From: Litoreibacter meonggei | GTDB lineage: Bacteria > Pseudomonadota > Alphaproteobacteria > Rhodobacterales > Rhodobacteraceae | Reading direction: 5' to 3' | Assembly: GCF_003663885.1 (NCBI RefSeq) | Contig: NZ_RCCE01000006.1 | Location: 186,001-250,000 of the forward strand | Length of the DNA stretch: 64,000 nt | Position numbers and translations under genes: made by a program | The notes under the pieces: model-generated | The model's input: the letters and a program-made list of their open reading frames with translations, nothing else | The model's database searches: none | Told to the model about the DNA's origin: nothing | Shown here: positions 25,218-34,645 of the stretch, one piece after another | Position numbering within the stretch: the stretch's first letter is position 1 | How the letters are laid out: each line of letters starts with the position of its first letter

Positions 25218-26125
25218 TCACCTGCCTTCGGATCAAGGACGTCTCGCAAACCGTCGCCCAACAGATTGAACGCCAGCGACACTGTGAAGATCGCGAGGCC
25301 GGGCATGGTTGCGACCCACCAGTAGTCCAAGATGAACCGCCGTCCTTCGGAAATCATCGCACCCCATTCCGGGCTGGGCGGTTGTGCACCCAGACCAAGG
25401 AAGCCAAGACCCGCCGCCGCAAGGATGATCCCCGCCATGTCGAGCGTTACCCGAACAATGAGTGACGAGATACAGAGCGGCCAAATATGCCTGGTGATGA
25501 TCCTGAGCGGTCCCGCGCCTTGTAGTTTGATCGCGCTGATGAAGTCTGAGGAGCGGATCGTCAGCGTCTCTGCTCGCGCGATGCGGGCGTAAGGGGGCCA
25601 TGCGGTCAACGAAATCGCCAATACCGCGTTCTCGATCCCTGCCCCGAGGGCCGCGACGAAAGCCAATGCAAGAACCAGCCGTGGGAATGCCAGAAAGATG
25701 TCGGTGATACGCATCAGGACCGTGTCGGTCCAACCGCCAACATAGCCCGACACCGTGCCCACCAAAAGCCCAGCAATCGGTGCGATCAATGCAACCAGTG
25801 CAACAATATAAAGAGTGATGCGTGCGCCGTAGATGAGCCTCGACAGGATATCGCGCCCAAGGCTGTCAGTGCCGAAGATATGGCCATCTGTGCCCAGTGG
25901 TGCAAGCCTGTTACCGAGGTCCTGCACGAAGGGGTCATGCGGGGACAGCAATGGCGCCGCGGCCGCAATAAAAACGAGCAGCACCAGAATGCCCAGCCCG
26001 ATCATCGCCATGGTATTGGACCGGAACGATAACCACCCCTGATAAAGGGCTGATATCTTCGCATGGCGTCGCGAGGTCGGTGTCTCGGCCAGCAGCCATT
26101 CGCGCATTGTTTGTGTCTCGGCCAT
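25214..26125 (-). CDS. Peptide ABC transporter permease (DppC-like)
   Basis: This 303-residue inner-membrane permease begins with a cytoplasmic tail followed by a first helix (MIGLGILVLLVFIAAAAPL). It has HDPFVQDLGNRLAPLGTDGHIFGTDSLGRDILSRLIYGAR, a hallmark of DppC/OppC proteins, and an EAA loop (EWGAMISEGR). Stop and start overlap its neighbours. It partners the DppB-like permease. Confidence 0.9.
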   Translation of the reverse strand: MAETQTMREWLLAETPTSRRHAKISALYQGWLSFRSNTMAMIGLGILVLLVFIAAAAPLLSPHDPFVQDLGNRLAPLGTDGHIFGTDSLGRDILSRLIYGARITLYIVALVALIAPIAGLLVGTVSGYVGGWTDTVLMRITDIFLAFPRLVLALAFVAALGAGIENAVLAISLTAWPPYARIARAETLTIRSSDFISAIKLQGAGPLRIITRHIWPLCISSLIVRVTLDMAGIILAAAGLGFLGLGAQPPSPEWGAMISEGRRFILDYWWVATMPGLAIFTVSLAFNLLGDGLRDVLDPKAGE

Positions 26126-27198
26126 TATTTAGCCCTCGGATCAAAGACCTTGTAGAGCAGGTCCGACAGAATATTGAGCAGGATAAAAATCAGACCCACG
26201 ACCACAGTTCCGCCTAAGACGGCATTCATGTCAGCACTGAGCAGCGCCGTTGTGATGTAGCTACCGATGCCCGGCCAACTGAAGATGATCTCTGTCAACA
26301 CCGACCCTTCAAGCAGGTTGGCGTAACTGAGTGCGATCACGGTGATCAGTTGCACGCGGATGTTCTTGAACGCATGTTTCCACACAACGTCCCATTCCGA
26401 CATGCCTTTGACGCGGGCCGTGGTGATGTATTCGGCGCTGAGCTGCTCCAACATGAACGACCGCGTCATCCGGCTGACATAGGCCAACGAATAGTAGCCC
26501 AACAACGACGCAGGCAGGATGATGTGGCTAAAGGCGTCCTTGAACACATCCCAATTGCCGTCCAGCAAGCTGTCCACCAAAATCAGGCCAGTCACGCTCG
26601 GCACAACATCAACGTAGAAGATACCAACGCGACCCGGCCCACCGACCCAGCCGAGGATGCCGTAAAACACCAGCAAGCCCATCAGGCCCAGCCAGAAAAT
26701 CGGCATGGAGTATCCGACCAGCGCCACGACACGCGCGATCTGGTCGATCCATGACCCTTTGCGCACGGCGGCCAGAACACCCAGCGGCACACCCAATACG
26801 ACGCCAAAAATGATGCCGATCGTGGCCAGCTCAAGCGTGGCGGGAAAGACGCGCGCAATGTCCTCGGACACAGGCCGCGCGTTCAAAAGGGAGGTGCCGA
26901 AATCAAGATGCAGCACGTCCCAAAGATAATAGAAAAATTGAACCATCAGCGGTTTGTCGAGCCCCAGCTGAAGGTAAACGGTGTCATATGTTTCCTGTGA
27001 AGCGCGTTCCCCAACGATGGCAAGCACAGGATCAATCGGCATAACGCGGCCGATAACGAAAGTGATGAACAGCAAGCCCAAGAGCGTGACCGCAATTGAT
27101 CCGAGCGTCAGCATCGTTGTCCGAAGAAACGGCCAAACCTGATCTGTCAGAGGCGCCCGTGTGGGGCGCCTCTGGTTGTTGTCCTCAGTGAGGGCCAT
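26125..27198 (-). CDS. Peptide ABC transporter permease (DppB-like)
   Basis: This 357-residue permease has an N-terminal helix, the periplasmic segment with PIDPVLAIVGERASQETYDTV, and family marks DFGTSLLNARPVSEDI and SVLTEIIFSWPGIGSYITTALLSADMN. It is somewhat longer than E. coli DppB, with extra residues before the first helix. It starts directly after the binding-protein stop (27199) and shares one base with the DppC-like start. Confidence 0.9.
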   Translation of the reverse strand: MALTEDNNQRRPTRAPLTDQVWPFLRTTMLTLGSIAVTLLGLLFITFVIGRVMPIDPVLAIVGERASQETYDTVYLQLGLDKPLMVQFFYYLWDVLHLDFGTSLLNARPVSEDIARVFPATLELATIGIIFGVVLGVPLGVLAAVRKGSWIDQIARVVALVGYSMPIFWLGLMGLLVFYGILGWVGGPGRVGIFYVDVVPSVTGLILVDSLLDGNWDVFKDAFSHIILPASLLGYYSLAYVSRMTRSFMLEQLSAEYITTARVKGMSEWDVVWKHAFKNIRVQLITVIALSYANLLEGSVLTEIIFSWPGIGSYITTALLSADMNAVLGGTVVVGLIFILLNILSDLLYKVFDPRAK

Positions 27199-28794
27199 TT
27201 ACTTCGTGACCTGCCAGTAAGCTGCAGATGTCACAGCCTGACCGGTGGACCAGTTCATGACGTTGTCACGCAGAGCGGATTGCTCGATTTGCTGGAACAT
27301 CATCACAAAAGGCGAGATTTCGCGGAACTCTTTTTGGATATCCAGATACATCTGAACCCGCTTCTCGCGGTCACCTTCGGTTACTGCGGCATCAACCTTC
27401 TCGGTCAAACCACCAGCATCCCAACCCGTGCGCCAAGCCAACAAACCAGTCGCATTGGCTGCGTCAGAGTTGTCTGGGTTATAGGCAAACGTACCTGCGT
27501 TGGTCTGTGGGTCAGGATAGTCTGGCCCCCAAGCACCCAGATAAACGTCCAGCTCGCGGGCACGGTAACGTGCGAGGATTTGCTTCGCAGTACCAACGGT
27601 GATGTTCACCTTGATCCCGGCTTGTGCAGCGGCGTTCTGGAAGGATTGGCCGATCTCGATACGCTCTTGCGCCTCGCGAACGCCAATCTCGACCTCGAGG
27701 TTTTCAACACCGGCAGCAGCCAACAGTTCTTTGGCCTTTTCAATGTTGTAGGAGAACGGGTTCTCATCCGACGCGCCAAGATAGGTCGCTGGCAAGAAGT
27801 TCTGGTGGATCGTATACTGCCCCTTCAGGAAGCTGTCGCGCATACCTTCATAGTCGATCAGATATTTGAACGCTTGACGGACCTCCGGCTTGGACAGCAC
27901 CGGATGTTTCTGGTTCAGAGCCAGATACATCAAGCGGCCCTTTAGTTCATCCTCGATCTTGACGCCACCTGCGCTGGAAGCGCCTGCGATGTCTTCGGGG
28001 TTCAAGTTACGGGCAATGTCGATATCGCCGCGCTCCAACAGCAGGCGCTGCGAGGCGCTTTCCGTCACGTGGCGAACGATGACGCGCTCCATGGTCGGCG
28101 CACCCCCGTAGTAGTCCGGGTTGGAGGATAGCGTAACGCTTTCATTTGGCTTCCATCCGTCCAGTTTGTATGGGCCGGAGCCTGCGGAGTTGGTTTTGAG
28201 CCAGGTGTTGCCCATATCGCCATCGGCCTCGTTGGCCATGACAACTTCTTTGTCCACGATCCCGCCGATGGTTGCGGTCAAGCAGTTCAGCACGAAGGAC
28301 GTCGCGTATTTCTTGTCCGTCGTGATCATCAACTTGTTGCCATCGGCTTTGATGGTTTCGGCTGCATTCTCAGGTGTGAAGCCAAACTGCGTAAGGATAA
28401 ACGCAGGTGTCTTATTCAGGATCACAGCGCGTTGCAGCGAGAACGCAGCGTCTTCTGCACGCACAGGATTGCCGGAATGGAACTTCACGCCTTCACGCAT
28501 GGTGAACGTGATGGTCTTGCCATCTTCGGAGACTTCCCAGCTTTCTGCGAGGTCAGGCTGATAACCGGCTGCAAGATCCATCGGGTCAAGATTGACCAGA
28601 CGGTTGTAGACATTGCGGCTGATGTCAGAGCCGGCGAATTCAAAGCTTTCTGCCGGGTCGACTGTGGTAACGTCGTCAATCCGGTTGGCGATAACCAACA
28701 TGTTCGCTGGCGTTTCGGCAATTGCCGAGAACGATGTCACACCGACGGCTAGGCCGATTGCGGCGCTCGTCAGTAGTTTGTTTATAGCATTCAT
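27199..28794 (-). CDS. Family 5 peptide-type solute-binding protein
   Basis: This 531-residue periplasmic binding protein has a signal peptide (to about residue 27, SAIA/ETPANM). Family 5 marks include AESWEVSEDGKTITFTMREGVKFHSGNPVRAEDAAFSLQR-type segments and a late YPDPQ loop. It delivers a small peptide or related ligand to the DppBCDF-like transporter encoded next. It follows the dipeptidase by 52 bases. The substrate is likely a dipeptide, because a dipeptidase is first in the operon, but opines or other small molecules are possible. Confidence 0.9.
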   Translation of the reverse strand: MNAINKLLTSAAIGLAVGVTSFSAIAETPANMLVIANRIDDVTTVDPAESFEFAGSDISRNVYNRLVNLDPMDLAAGYQPDLAESWEVSEDGKTITFTMREGVKFHSGNPVRAEDAAFSLQRAVILNKTPAFILTQFGFTPENAAETIKADGNKLMITTDKKYATSFVLNCLTATIGGIVDKEVVMANEADGDMGNTWLKTNSAGSGPYKLDGWKPNESVTLSSNPDYYGGAPTMERVIVRHVTESASQRLLLERGDIDIARNLNPEDIAGASSAGGVKIEDELKGRLMYLALNQKHPVLSKPEVRQAFKYLIDYEGMRDSFLKGQYTIHQNFLPATYLGASDENPFSYNIEKAKELLAAAGVENLEVEIGVREAQERIEIGQSFQNAAAQAGIKVNITVGTAKQILARYRARELDVYLGAWGPDYPDPQTNAGTFAYNPDNSDAANATGLLAWRTGWDAGGLTEKVDAAVTEGDREKRVQMYLDIQKEFREISPFVMMFQQIEQSALRDNVMNWSTGQAVTSAAYWQVTK

Positions 28795-28846
28795 TTCTAG
28801 AACCTCTCCTGTTCCGTTTCACTGAAATCTGTCTGGCCGTAAGGGG

Positions 28847-29908
28847 TTATGCCCCCCATGTTTTTTCCAGCACGCGCAACCAGTTTTCGTGACAAAGTTT
28901 AGCTATCAACGCATCGTCGTAGCCATGTTTCGCCATCGCGTGCCGTAATTTTGGCAGTCCTGCACAAGAAGTAAGCTCTTCCGGCACAACCGCTCCATCA
29001 TAATCCGAGCCGAGTCCGACACGGTCTTCACCCAGATGCTCGATCAAATGATCAAGATGTCTAAGCATTTGCTCCAGTGGCACATCCGCCAGCATGCGTC
29101 CGTCATCCCGCAGGAAGGCCACTGCAAAATTCAGCCCCACCATGCCATCGCTTTCGCGGATCGCGGCCAGCTGTTTGTCAGTCAAATTGCGACTGTGCGG
29201 GCAGATCGCGTGGGCGTTGGAGTGCGTTGCGACAAGCGGTTTCGACGAATGCCGCGCCACATCCCAGAAGCCTGCTTCATTAAGGTGCGACAAGTCCACC
29301 ATTATTCCCAACTCGTCACAGCGCTTCACCAGTCGCAAACCATGGTCTGTCAGGCCGGGACCAATGTCTGGCTCACTAGGGTAACGGAACGGAACGCCAT
29401 GTCCAAAGATTGTGGAGCGGCTCCAAACCGGTCCGATGGATCGCAGACCCGCGCGGTACAATACTTCGAGCGTGTTCAACTCCGCATCGATCGCTTCCGC
29501 ACCTTCAATGTGGAATATTGCCGCCATTTTGCCACTACTCAACGTGGCGCGAATTTCCGCAGCAGTCTTACAAACCGTTAAAGCACCGCGCGCCTCCAAG
29601 TCGAACAAGATCGCCGCTTGCGACATTACGACCGGAAATGCGTCTTCCCAGTCAATCGGGTCTGGAAGGGGCAGATCGTAGGTAGGTTTCGCCATCTCCT
29701 CAAACTTAAACTCAAGATCAACAGGAGAGGGTACATAGACGGCAAAGAAGCCACCGCCAAAACCGCCCAGCGTTGCAGATGGCAGATCGATAGCCCCATC
29801 ACGACCAGTCACAAAACTCTTGGATGCTGACACGCCACCCGCGCGGTACAGCTTCAACAAGACATCGTTATGCCCGTCGAACACTAACGGTGATGCTAGA
29901 TTGCTCAC
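28847..29908 (-). CDS. Membrane-type dipeptidase (peptidase M19)
   Basis: This zinc dipeptidase of the renal dipeptidase family has 353 residues. Metal-ligand motifs are FDGHNDVLL near the start, HIEGAEAI, DLSHLNEAGFWD, ATHSNAH, and GLGSDYDGAV near the end. I place the start at GTG 29908, where GGGAGGGG lies ahead, rather than at the upstream in-frame ATG 29956, which lacks a ribosome site. It lacks a signal peptide, so it would act in the cytoplasm on imported dipeptides. It heads the ABC operon and is divergent from a LysR gene. Confidence 0.88.
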   Translation of the reverse strand: MSNLASPLVFDGHNDVLLKLYRAGGVSASKSFVTGRDGAIDLPSATLGGFGGGFFAVYVPSPVDLEFKFEEMAKPTYDLPLPDPIDWEDAFPVVMSQAAILFDLEARGALTVCKTAAEIRATLSSGKMAAIFHIEGAEAIDAELNTLEVLYRAGLRSIGPVWSRSTIFGHGVPFRYPSEPDIGPGLTDHGLRLVKRCDELGIMVDLSHLNEAGFWDVARHSSKPLVATHSNAHAICPHSRNLTDKQLAAIRESDGMVGLNFAVAFLRDDGRMLADVPLEQMLRHLDHLIEHLGEDRVGLGSDYDGAVVPEELTSCAGLPKLRHAMAKHGYDDALIAKLCHENWLRVLEKTWGA

Positions 29909-29973
29909 AATTCCCCTCCCAAGGCTCCCGTTCCACCTTATTCCAGTAATTCTCATGGACCACAGCTAATGAC

Positions 29974-29988
29974 ATGATATTAAATCAT
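29974..29988. promoter_or_regulatory. LysR-type box between dipeptidase and LysR genes
   Basis: ATGATATTAAATCAT forms a perfect 5-base inverted repeat and contains the T-N11-A pattern of LysR-family sites. It lies 30 bases before the LysR start and 66 before the dipeptidase start, the usual place for a divergent regulator to control both itself and its target operon. Confidence 0.55.
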
Positions 29989-30017
29989 AACTGAATGAGA
30001 CTTTCGCAGAGGCTGAG

Positions 30018-30926
30018 ATGGCGACCAAAACTTGGCATAGCCTGCCAGAATATCAGGCCCTGCGTGCCTTGATGGAGAGCGGCACAACGTCAAAGGCCGC
30101 TATACGGTTGGGCTTGTCGCAGTCTGCTATCAGCAGATCAATCGCCAGTCTTGAAGCTCGCACCGGGCGAATTCTGTTCGAGCGCGAGGGCGGGCGCCTT
30201 CGCCCTACCGACGAGGCGATGCGGATGAACCGTCGGCTGGATCCACTATTTTCTGCGCTGGACCGAATAGACGGTCCACCAGACGCCGCGCCTGAAACCC
30301 TGAGGATCGTCGCCCCGCCAACCTATGCGCATCGATTTCTTGTCCATCAAATTGCAACGTTTCTGAAAACAAACCCCCAATTCTATCTAAGCCTCGAAGT
30401 TGCATCGTCAGAAGATGTTATACGTGGCATTCTGGAGGATCGGTTTGACCTTGGGTTCACAGGTGTTGAGCTATCACGTGACGGAGTAAAACTCTCGCTG
30501 TTCCGCACCTCCAGCGCAGTATGCGCGATGGCCAGCGATCACCCCTTGGCCAAGCGAGACACCATCCACCCTGAGGATTTAGACGGCCAACCGATTATCG
30601 CGCTCACCTACCGCCATGCCCGCCGCGCGCAATTGGAAAAAGTGCTACACGGATGCCGGAGCAAACCCCGCATTGTCGCAGAGGTCTCAACATCCATCGC
30701 TGCGGTCGACCTTGCGAAAGAGGGTCTGGGCCTTACCGTTGTTAATCCTTTTCCTATTGTCCAATACCGCGCCGACGACGTCGTGTTCAGACCTTTTGCG
30801 TCACAAATCGCTTATCGCAGTTACTTCGCCACGCCCGACCAAAGGCCGATATCTCGCGTCGCAAGAGCATTCATCCGACATCTGAGGCTGCATACTCCAA
30901 AGGATGTTTTCTCCGAAAAAGCGTGA
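30018..30926 (+). CDS. LysR-family transcriptional regulator
   Basis: This 302-residue regulator has an N-terminal helix-turn-helix (ALMESGTTSKAAIRLGLSQSAISRSIASLEARTG) and a two-lobed ligand-binding domain (TLRIVAPPTYAHRF, then LFRTSSAVCAMASDHPLAK). It is divergent from the dipeptidase-peptide ABC operon and probably controls it in response to an imported compound. It converges with the beta-galactosidase gene 30 bases downstream. It belongs to the group that includes GbpR-like sugar-acid regulators by general look, which is not proven. Confidence 0.88.
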   Translation: MATKTWHSLPEYQALRALMESGTTSKAAIRLGLSQSAISRSIASLEARTGRILFEREGGRLRPTDEAMRMNRRLDPLFSALDRIDGPPDAAPETLRIVAPPTYAHRFLVHQIATFLKTNPQFYLSLEVASSEDVIRGILEDRFDLGFTGVELSRDGVKLSLFRTSSAVCAMASDHPLAKRDTIHPEDLDGQPIIALTYRHARRAQLEKVLHGCRSKPRIVAEVSTSIAAVDLAKEGLGLTVVNPFPIVQYRADDVVFRPFASQIAYRSYFATPDQRPISRVARAFIRHLRLHTPKDVFSEKA

Positions 30927-30955
30927 CTTCGCACATCGGACGCAAACCTGCCTTT

Positions 30956-32872
30956 CTAGAGCATTTCCCTTGTGACGGATGCCGCCTGAAAGGTCGTGCC
31001 AAAGGCGTCAATTGGCGCGGTACTATAGTTAAACCAAAACATCTCATGCCCGGTTTGTCGCCGGCGTAGACCGTCGGGCATATTCACTACGTCAATACCA
31101 GCACGTTCACATACGGTGCCAAAGACACGTTTCATCGCAGCGGCATCAAGCCAGCCAGAAACATAGATAAAACAATCCCCTGAGACTATGGCTGGCTGGC
31201 CGTCGTCCGTCTCTTCGATAACCTCTGCATCACCTTCCAGCACTTCGTGATAACGTGTAATCGTGCCACCGGATTTGAGCGGAATCTGCATATCAGGGCG
31301 CAGGCTTTCAACACGAGACACCAGCACATCCAGTCCCGGAACGGCCGGAGGCAACGGAACCGGGATGCGCATACTCGAGTCTCTTGCGCCGCTTCTTGGA
31401 CCTAAAACTACAGTTGCGCCACTTGCTCGAAGAGCTCCCTTCAACGCGTCACTCATGTGCATAAGGCCAGGTGCCAAGATGACCTTATACGTTGTAAAAT
31501 CAGCGTTCTGACGCAGGATGTCTACCGACAAGCCAAGGGCGCGAAGGGCACGGTAGGTATCAAAAACCAGGTCAAAGTAACTCGCCCCCAGACCGTGCGG
31601 TTGAATGGCCCAAGCCCAATCCGCTTCGTAGTCAAAAATCAACGCAACTGGTGACTGATACGAGGTAACCTCCGGCGCATCAGCAATCTCACGGTAAACC
31701 TGTTCAGCTTCAGCAAGTGCGGGTGCCGCAACACTGTCGGGGCGTAACAAGCCGGCATGCATCTGCTCTTGTGCCATCGGAGCCTGACGCCAGCGGAAAT
31801 AGCATACTGCCTCGGCACCATGCGCAAATGCTTCCCAAGTCCATAAACGAACCATTCCCGGCAACGGTTCGGGGTTGTAGGGCGCCCAGTTTACGGGACC
31901 GGGTTGCTGTTCCATGACCCACCAACGCCCTTTGCCTACAGCGCGGTACAAATCATGGTGGAAAGCCTGAAAATCGGGATCGCCTTGCCGCGCATACGCA
32001 CGTTTATAGCTTGGGGCAGCTTCGATGCGGTCTTCCAAGAAGCCGAGCGGGTAGCTGTCCCAACTCGCAATATCGAGGTCGTCACCAATCGCAAAATGGT
32101 CAAAGTCAGTAATGCGACCCATGTAATTATGTGCGATCGGCGCATCAGAATACGCCCGAATGATATCTGCCTGGAGTTTGTTGAAAGCAACAACCTGAGC
32201 AGAACTGAAACGCCGAAAGTCCAAAACATGCGACGGGTTGGGCTCAGTCACAGTCAGGTTGGGTAGGTCAATTTGATCAAAGTCGTTGTATTCCATCGAC
32301 CAAAAAATATTGCCCCACGCCTTGTTGAGCGCCTCAATATCCCCGTCATTCCCCTGCCCCGGATACTGTGCTCGCAACCACCCACGAAAAGCATGCCGGG
32401 CCATGTCACTATAAGATAATGTTGTGTCATGGCAGCCGTATTCATTGTCTGTTTGCCACGCGGCCACAGACGGGTTTCGACCATAGCGTTCCGCCAATTT
32501 GGCCACGATTTGAGCGCACTCAGCTTTGTAACCTTCGTGGCTGAAGCAGTAGTGGCGGCGCGAGCCAAACTTCCTTGCGCGCCCATCTACGTCAACGGCC
32601 AGCATTTCAGGATGTCGATCAAGCATCCAACGCGGCGGCGTGGCAGTCGGGGTGCTCAAGACCACCTTCAATCCAGCCTCACCAAGAACGCTGATCGCGT
32701 CATCCAGCCAATCAAAACTATACGCGCCGCGCGATGGCTCTATGCGCGACCATGCAAACTCGCCAATCCTGACCCACGTCAGACCGGCCTCTGCCATCCG
32801 CCGCGCGTCGACCTCCCATATCTCTCGGGACCAGTGCTCCGGATAGTAGCATGTACCGAGGGTCCGTTTCAT
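30956..32872 (-). CDS. GH42 beta-galactosidase
   Basis: From the start at 32872 the protein has 638 residues (MKRTLGTCYYPEHWSRE). It is a (beta/alpha)8 glycosidase of family 42. The acid/base Glu lies in WQTDNEYG and the nucleophile Glu in VMEQQPGPVNW. A trimerisation domain and a small beta domain follow. No signal peptide is present, so it should cleave imported beta-galactosides in the cytoplasm. It starts 7 bases after the aldolase stop, so the two are co-transcribed. An upstream ATG at 32938 would lie inside the aldolase gene. Confidence 0.92.
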   Translation of the reverse strand: MKRTLGTCYYPEHWSREIWEVDARRMAEAGLTWVRIGEFAWSRIEPSRGAYSFDWLDDAISVLGEAGLKVVLSTPTATPPRWMLDRHPEMLAVDVDGRARKFGSRRHYCFSHEGYKAECAQIVAKLAERYGRNPSVAAWQTDNEYGCHDTTLSYSDMARHAFRGWLRAQYPGQGNDGDIEALNKAWGNIFWSMEYNDFDQIDLPNLTVTEPNPSHVLDFRRFSSAQVVAFNKLQADIIRAYSDAPIAHNYMGRITDFDHFAIGDDLDIASWDSYPLGFLEDRIEAAPSYKRAYARQGDPDFQAFHHDLYRAVGKGRWWVMEQQPGPVNWAPYNPEPLPGMVRLWTWEAFAHGAEAVCYFRWRQAPMAQEQMHAGLLRPDSVAAPALAEAEQVYREIADAPEVTSYQSPVALIFDYEADWAWAIQPHGLGASYFDLVFDTYRALRALGLSVDILRQNADFTTYKVILAPGLMHMSDALKGALRASGATVVLGPRSGARDSSMRIPVPLPPAVPGLDVLVSRVESLRPDMQIPLKSGGTITRYHEVLEGDAEVIEETDDGQPAIVSGDCFIYVSGWLDAAAMKRVFGTVCERAGIDVVNMPDGLRRRQTGHEMFWFNYSTAPIDAFGTTFQAASVTREML

Positions 32873-32879
32873 AGTCGAG

Positions 32880-33485
32880 CTATGCCTTGCCAGCGTCGTA
32901 GGCGGCGACGATTTCCAGCGCCCTCGTGGCAACGTCATCAGCAGTAAGTCCCGGCTTGTAGATACCTGAGCCGATACCGAAACCTGTCACACCAACACGA
33001 AACCAGTCGGCGAAATTAGACGGATCAGCGCCGCCCACGGCATAGGTTTTGGTGCCTTTCGGGAGAACTGCTGAAATTGCAGCAAGGCCAGAGGGCCCAA
33101 TCAACGATGCAGGAAAAAACTTCAGCCCGTCCGCCCCGTGGCGCAGCGCGGTGAAGCACTCTGTAGGCGTGGCAACGCCGGGGTAAGATAGCATTCCCAG
33201 CTCTTTGGTCTTCTCAATCACAGCCGGATTGCAGTCTGGTGAGACGACTAGCGTGCCGCCCGCATTGTGCACATCCACAACTTGTGCCGCGTCTAAGACC
33301 GTGCCGGCGCCCAACGTTGCCTGCCCGGCCAATCCCTTTGCTAAAATCTTGATTGAGTGCAATGGATCGGGTGAGTTCAAAGGCACCTCAATCCGATCAA
33401 TACCAACTGCAACGAGGGCTTGACCGATTTCAAGAACCTCACTTGGTTTCACTCCACGCAGAATTGCTATGATTTCTCGGCTCAT
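32880..33485 (-). CDS. dgoA: 2-dehydro-3-deoxy-6-phosphogalactonate aldolase
   Basis: This 201-residue class I aldolase splits KDPGal to pyruvate and glyceraldehyde 3-phosphate in the De Ley-Doudoroff galactose route. It starts MSREIIAILRGVKP and has GIDRIEVPLNSPDP (catalytic Glu), TLGAGTVLDAAQV, the Schiff-base lysine in GLKFFPAS, and VGGADPSNFADW. These choices favour DgoA over Eda. It precedes the GH42 gene in one operon. The expected upstream galactose dehydrogenase appears decayed. Confidence 0.9.
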   Translation of the reverse strand: MSREIIAILRGVKPSEVLEIGQALVAVGIDRIEVPLNSPDPLHSIKILAKGLAGQATLGAGTVLDAAQVVDVHNAGGTLVVSPDCNPAVIEKTKELGMLSYPGVATPTECFTALRHGADGLKFFPASLIGPSGLAAISAVLPKGTKTYAVGGADPSNFADWFRVGVTGFGIGSGIYKPGLTADDVATRALEIVAAYDAGKA

Positions 33486-33565
33486 AAGTGTTGCTCCCTT
33501 TGTTGAGACGTAAGTGATCCGAAGATCGGCAATATCCAGTCATCGCCATGAAAGGCGCTATCTGC

Positions 33566-34072
33566 CTAGCCAGTCATGACAACGCCACCATCCACCACAA
33601 CAGCCTGTCCCGTCATCATACGACTGGCATCGGAGGCAAGAAACAGTGTCGTGTCAACAATATCGCGCGGGGCTAAATGATCCTTCAGACATTGCCGCTC
33701 CAAATGAGCCGCAAGCGCATCGGGGGTAGCCCACATATCCAATTGTTTCTCCGTCAGAACCCAGCCAGGTGCCAAAGCATTGACGCGAATTCGGTCCGGA
33801 CCAAACTCACGCGCCAGCGAGCGGGTCATGCCAGTCAAACCGGAATTTGCCGTGGTGTAAGACGGATAACCCGCATTCCCCATCATGTAGCTGATCGAGG
33901 AGAAGTTGATGATCGATCCACCGTCCGCACGATGATTCAGGTTCATCCCCTCCAGCGAAACGCGCGCATCGCCGCTGTGCGGGCAATGTGTGACCGACCT
34001 TCCGATGATTGGCCAAGTCGACTTCGACGAATAGACCAAGACGTTGGTGCAGTCCTTAGACCGTCTTGTCAC
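33566..34072 (-). pseudogene. Short-chain dehydrogenase, N-terminally lost and catalytic Lys changed
   Basis: The C-terminal 125 residues are a clear SDR (GGSIINFSSISYMMGNAG, then SYTTANSGLTG, RIRVNALAPGWVLTEKQ, TGQAVVVDGGV). The first 45 residues are unlike any Rossmann start, and the glycine-rich NAD site is absent. The active-site YxxxK reads Y-T-T-A-N, so the lysine codon has become AAT. Both changes point to a dead gene. It follows the same strand as dgoA and the GH42 gene, so it may be the former galactose or sugar dehydrogenase of this cluster. Confidence 0.75.
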
Positions 34073-34183
34073 ACAGCCAAACTCGAATACGCATGATACG
34101 TTACGTCATCGGCACGAACTGCAACTCCCACTATCGCCTATTTGGGCTATAGTAATTCGACGCTGAAGATTAGGAGTTCTTCG

Positions 34184-34642
34184 ATGAAATTGACAGTAAA
34201 TGGCACCGACCACGAGGTTGACGTTGAACCCGAGATGCCGCTGCTGTGGGTGTTGCGCGACGAGCTTGGTATCACTGGCCCAAAATACGGTTGTGGCATC
34301 GCGCAATGTGGGGCCTGCACGGTCCATATAGACGGAGAAGCCGTCCGCTCCTGCCAATTGGAAATCGGTGATTTGGACGGTGTAGTCACAACCATCGAGG
34401 GCTTGGGAACGCGTGCTGCACTTCATGTCGTCCAAGAGGCTTGGATCGAGCATCAGGTCGCACAATGCGGGTACTGCCAGTCTGGGCAGATTATGTCAGC
34501 GGCCTCATTCTTGGATACCAACTCTCGCCCCACGGATGACGATATTGACGACGCAATGTCTGCCAATCTGTGCCGGTGCGGTACCTACCCACGAATCCGC
34601 GCGGCAGTGAAATCCGCCGCCGCCAAGCTGAACGGAACATAG
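34184..34642 (+). CDS. 2Fe-2S subunit of a molybdenum hydroxylase (IorA-type)
   Basis: This 152-residue small subunit of the xanthine oxidase family has two 2Fe-2S clusters. The plant-type cluster uses C37, C42, C45 and C57 ([13 protein letters not shown]). The second uses C95, C98, C130 and C132 (CGYCQSGQ and NLCRCGTY). The start at 34184 has AGGAG 8 bases ahead. An upstream ATG at 34142 adds an unrelated tail. It passes electrons from the large subunit encoded 3 bases downstream. The pair resembles isoquinoline 1-oxidoreductase rather than the three-subunit CO dehydrogenase type, as no FAD subunit is nearby. Confidence 0.9.
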   Translation: MKLTVNGTDHEVDVEPEMPLLWVLRDELGITGPKYGCGIAQCGACTVHIDGEAVRSCQLEIGDLDGVVTTIEGLGTRAALHVVQEAWIEHQVAQCGYCQSGQIMSAASFLDTNSRPTDDDIDDAMSANLCRCGTYPRIRAAVKSAAAKLNGT

Positions 34643-34645
34643 CTC

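Noticed and set aside
27280-27945. 221-codon plus-strand frame inside the binding-protein gene
   Set aside because: Antisense shadow of a clear family 5 binding protein.
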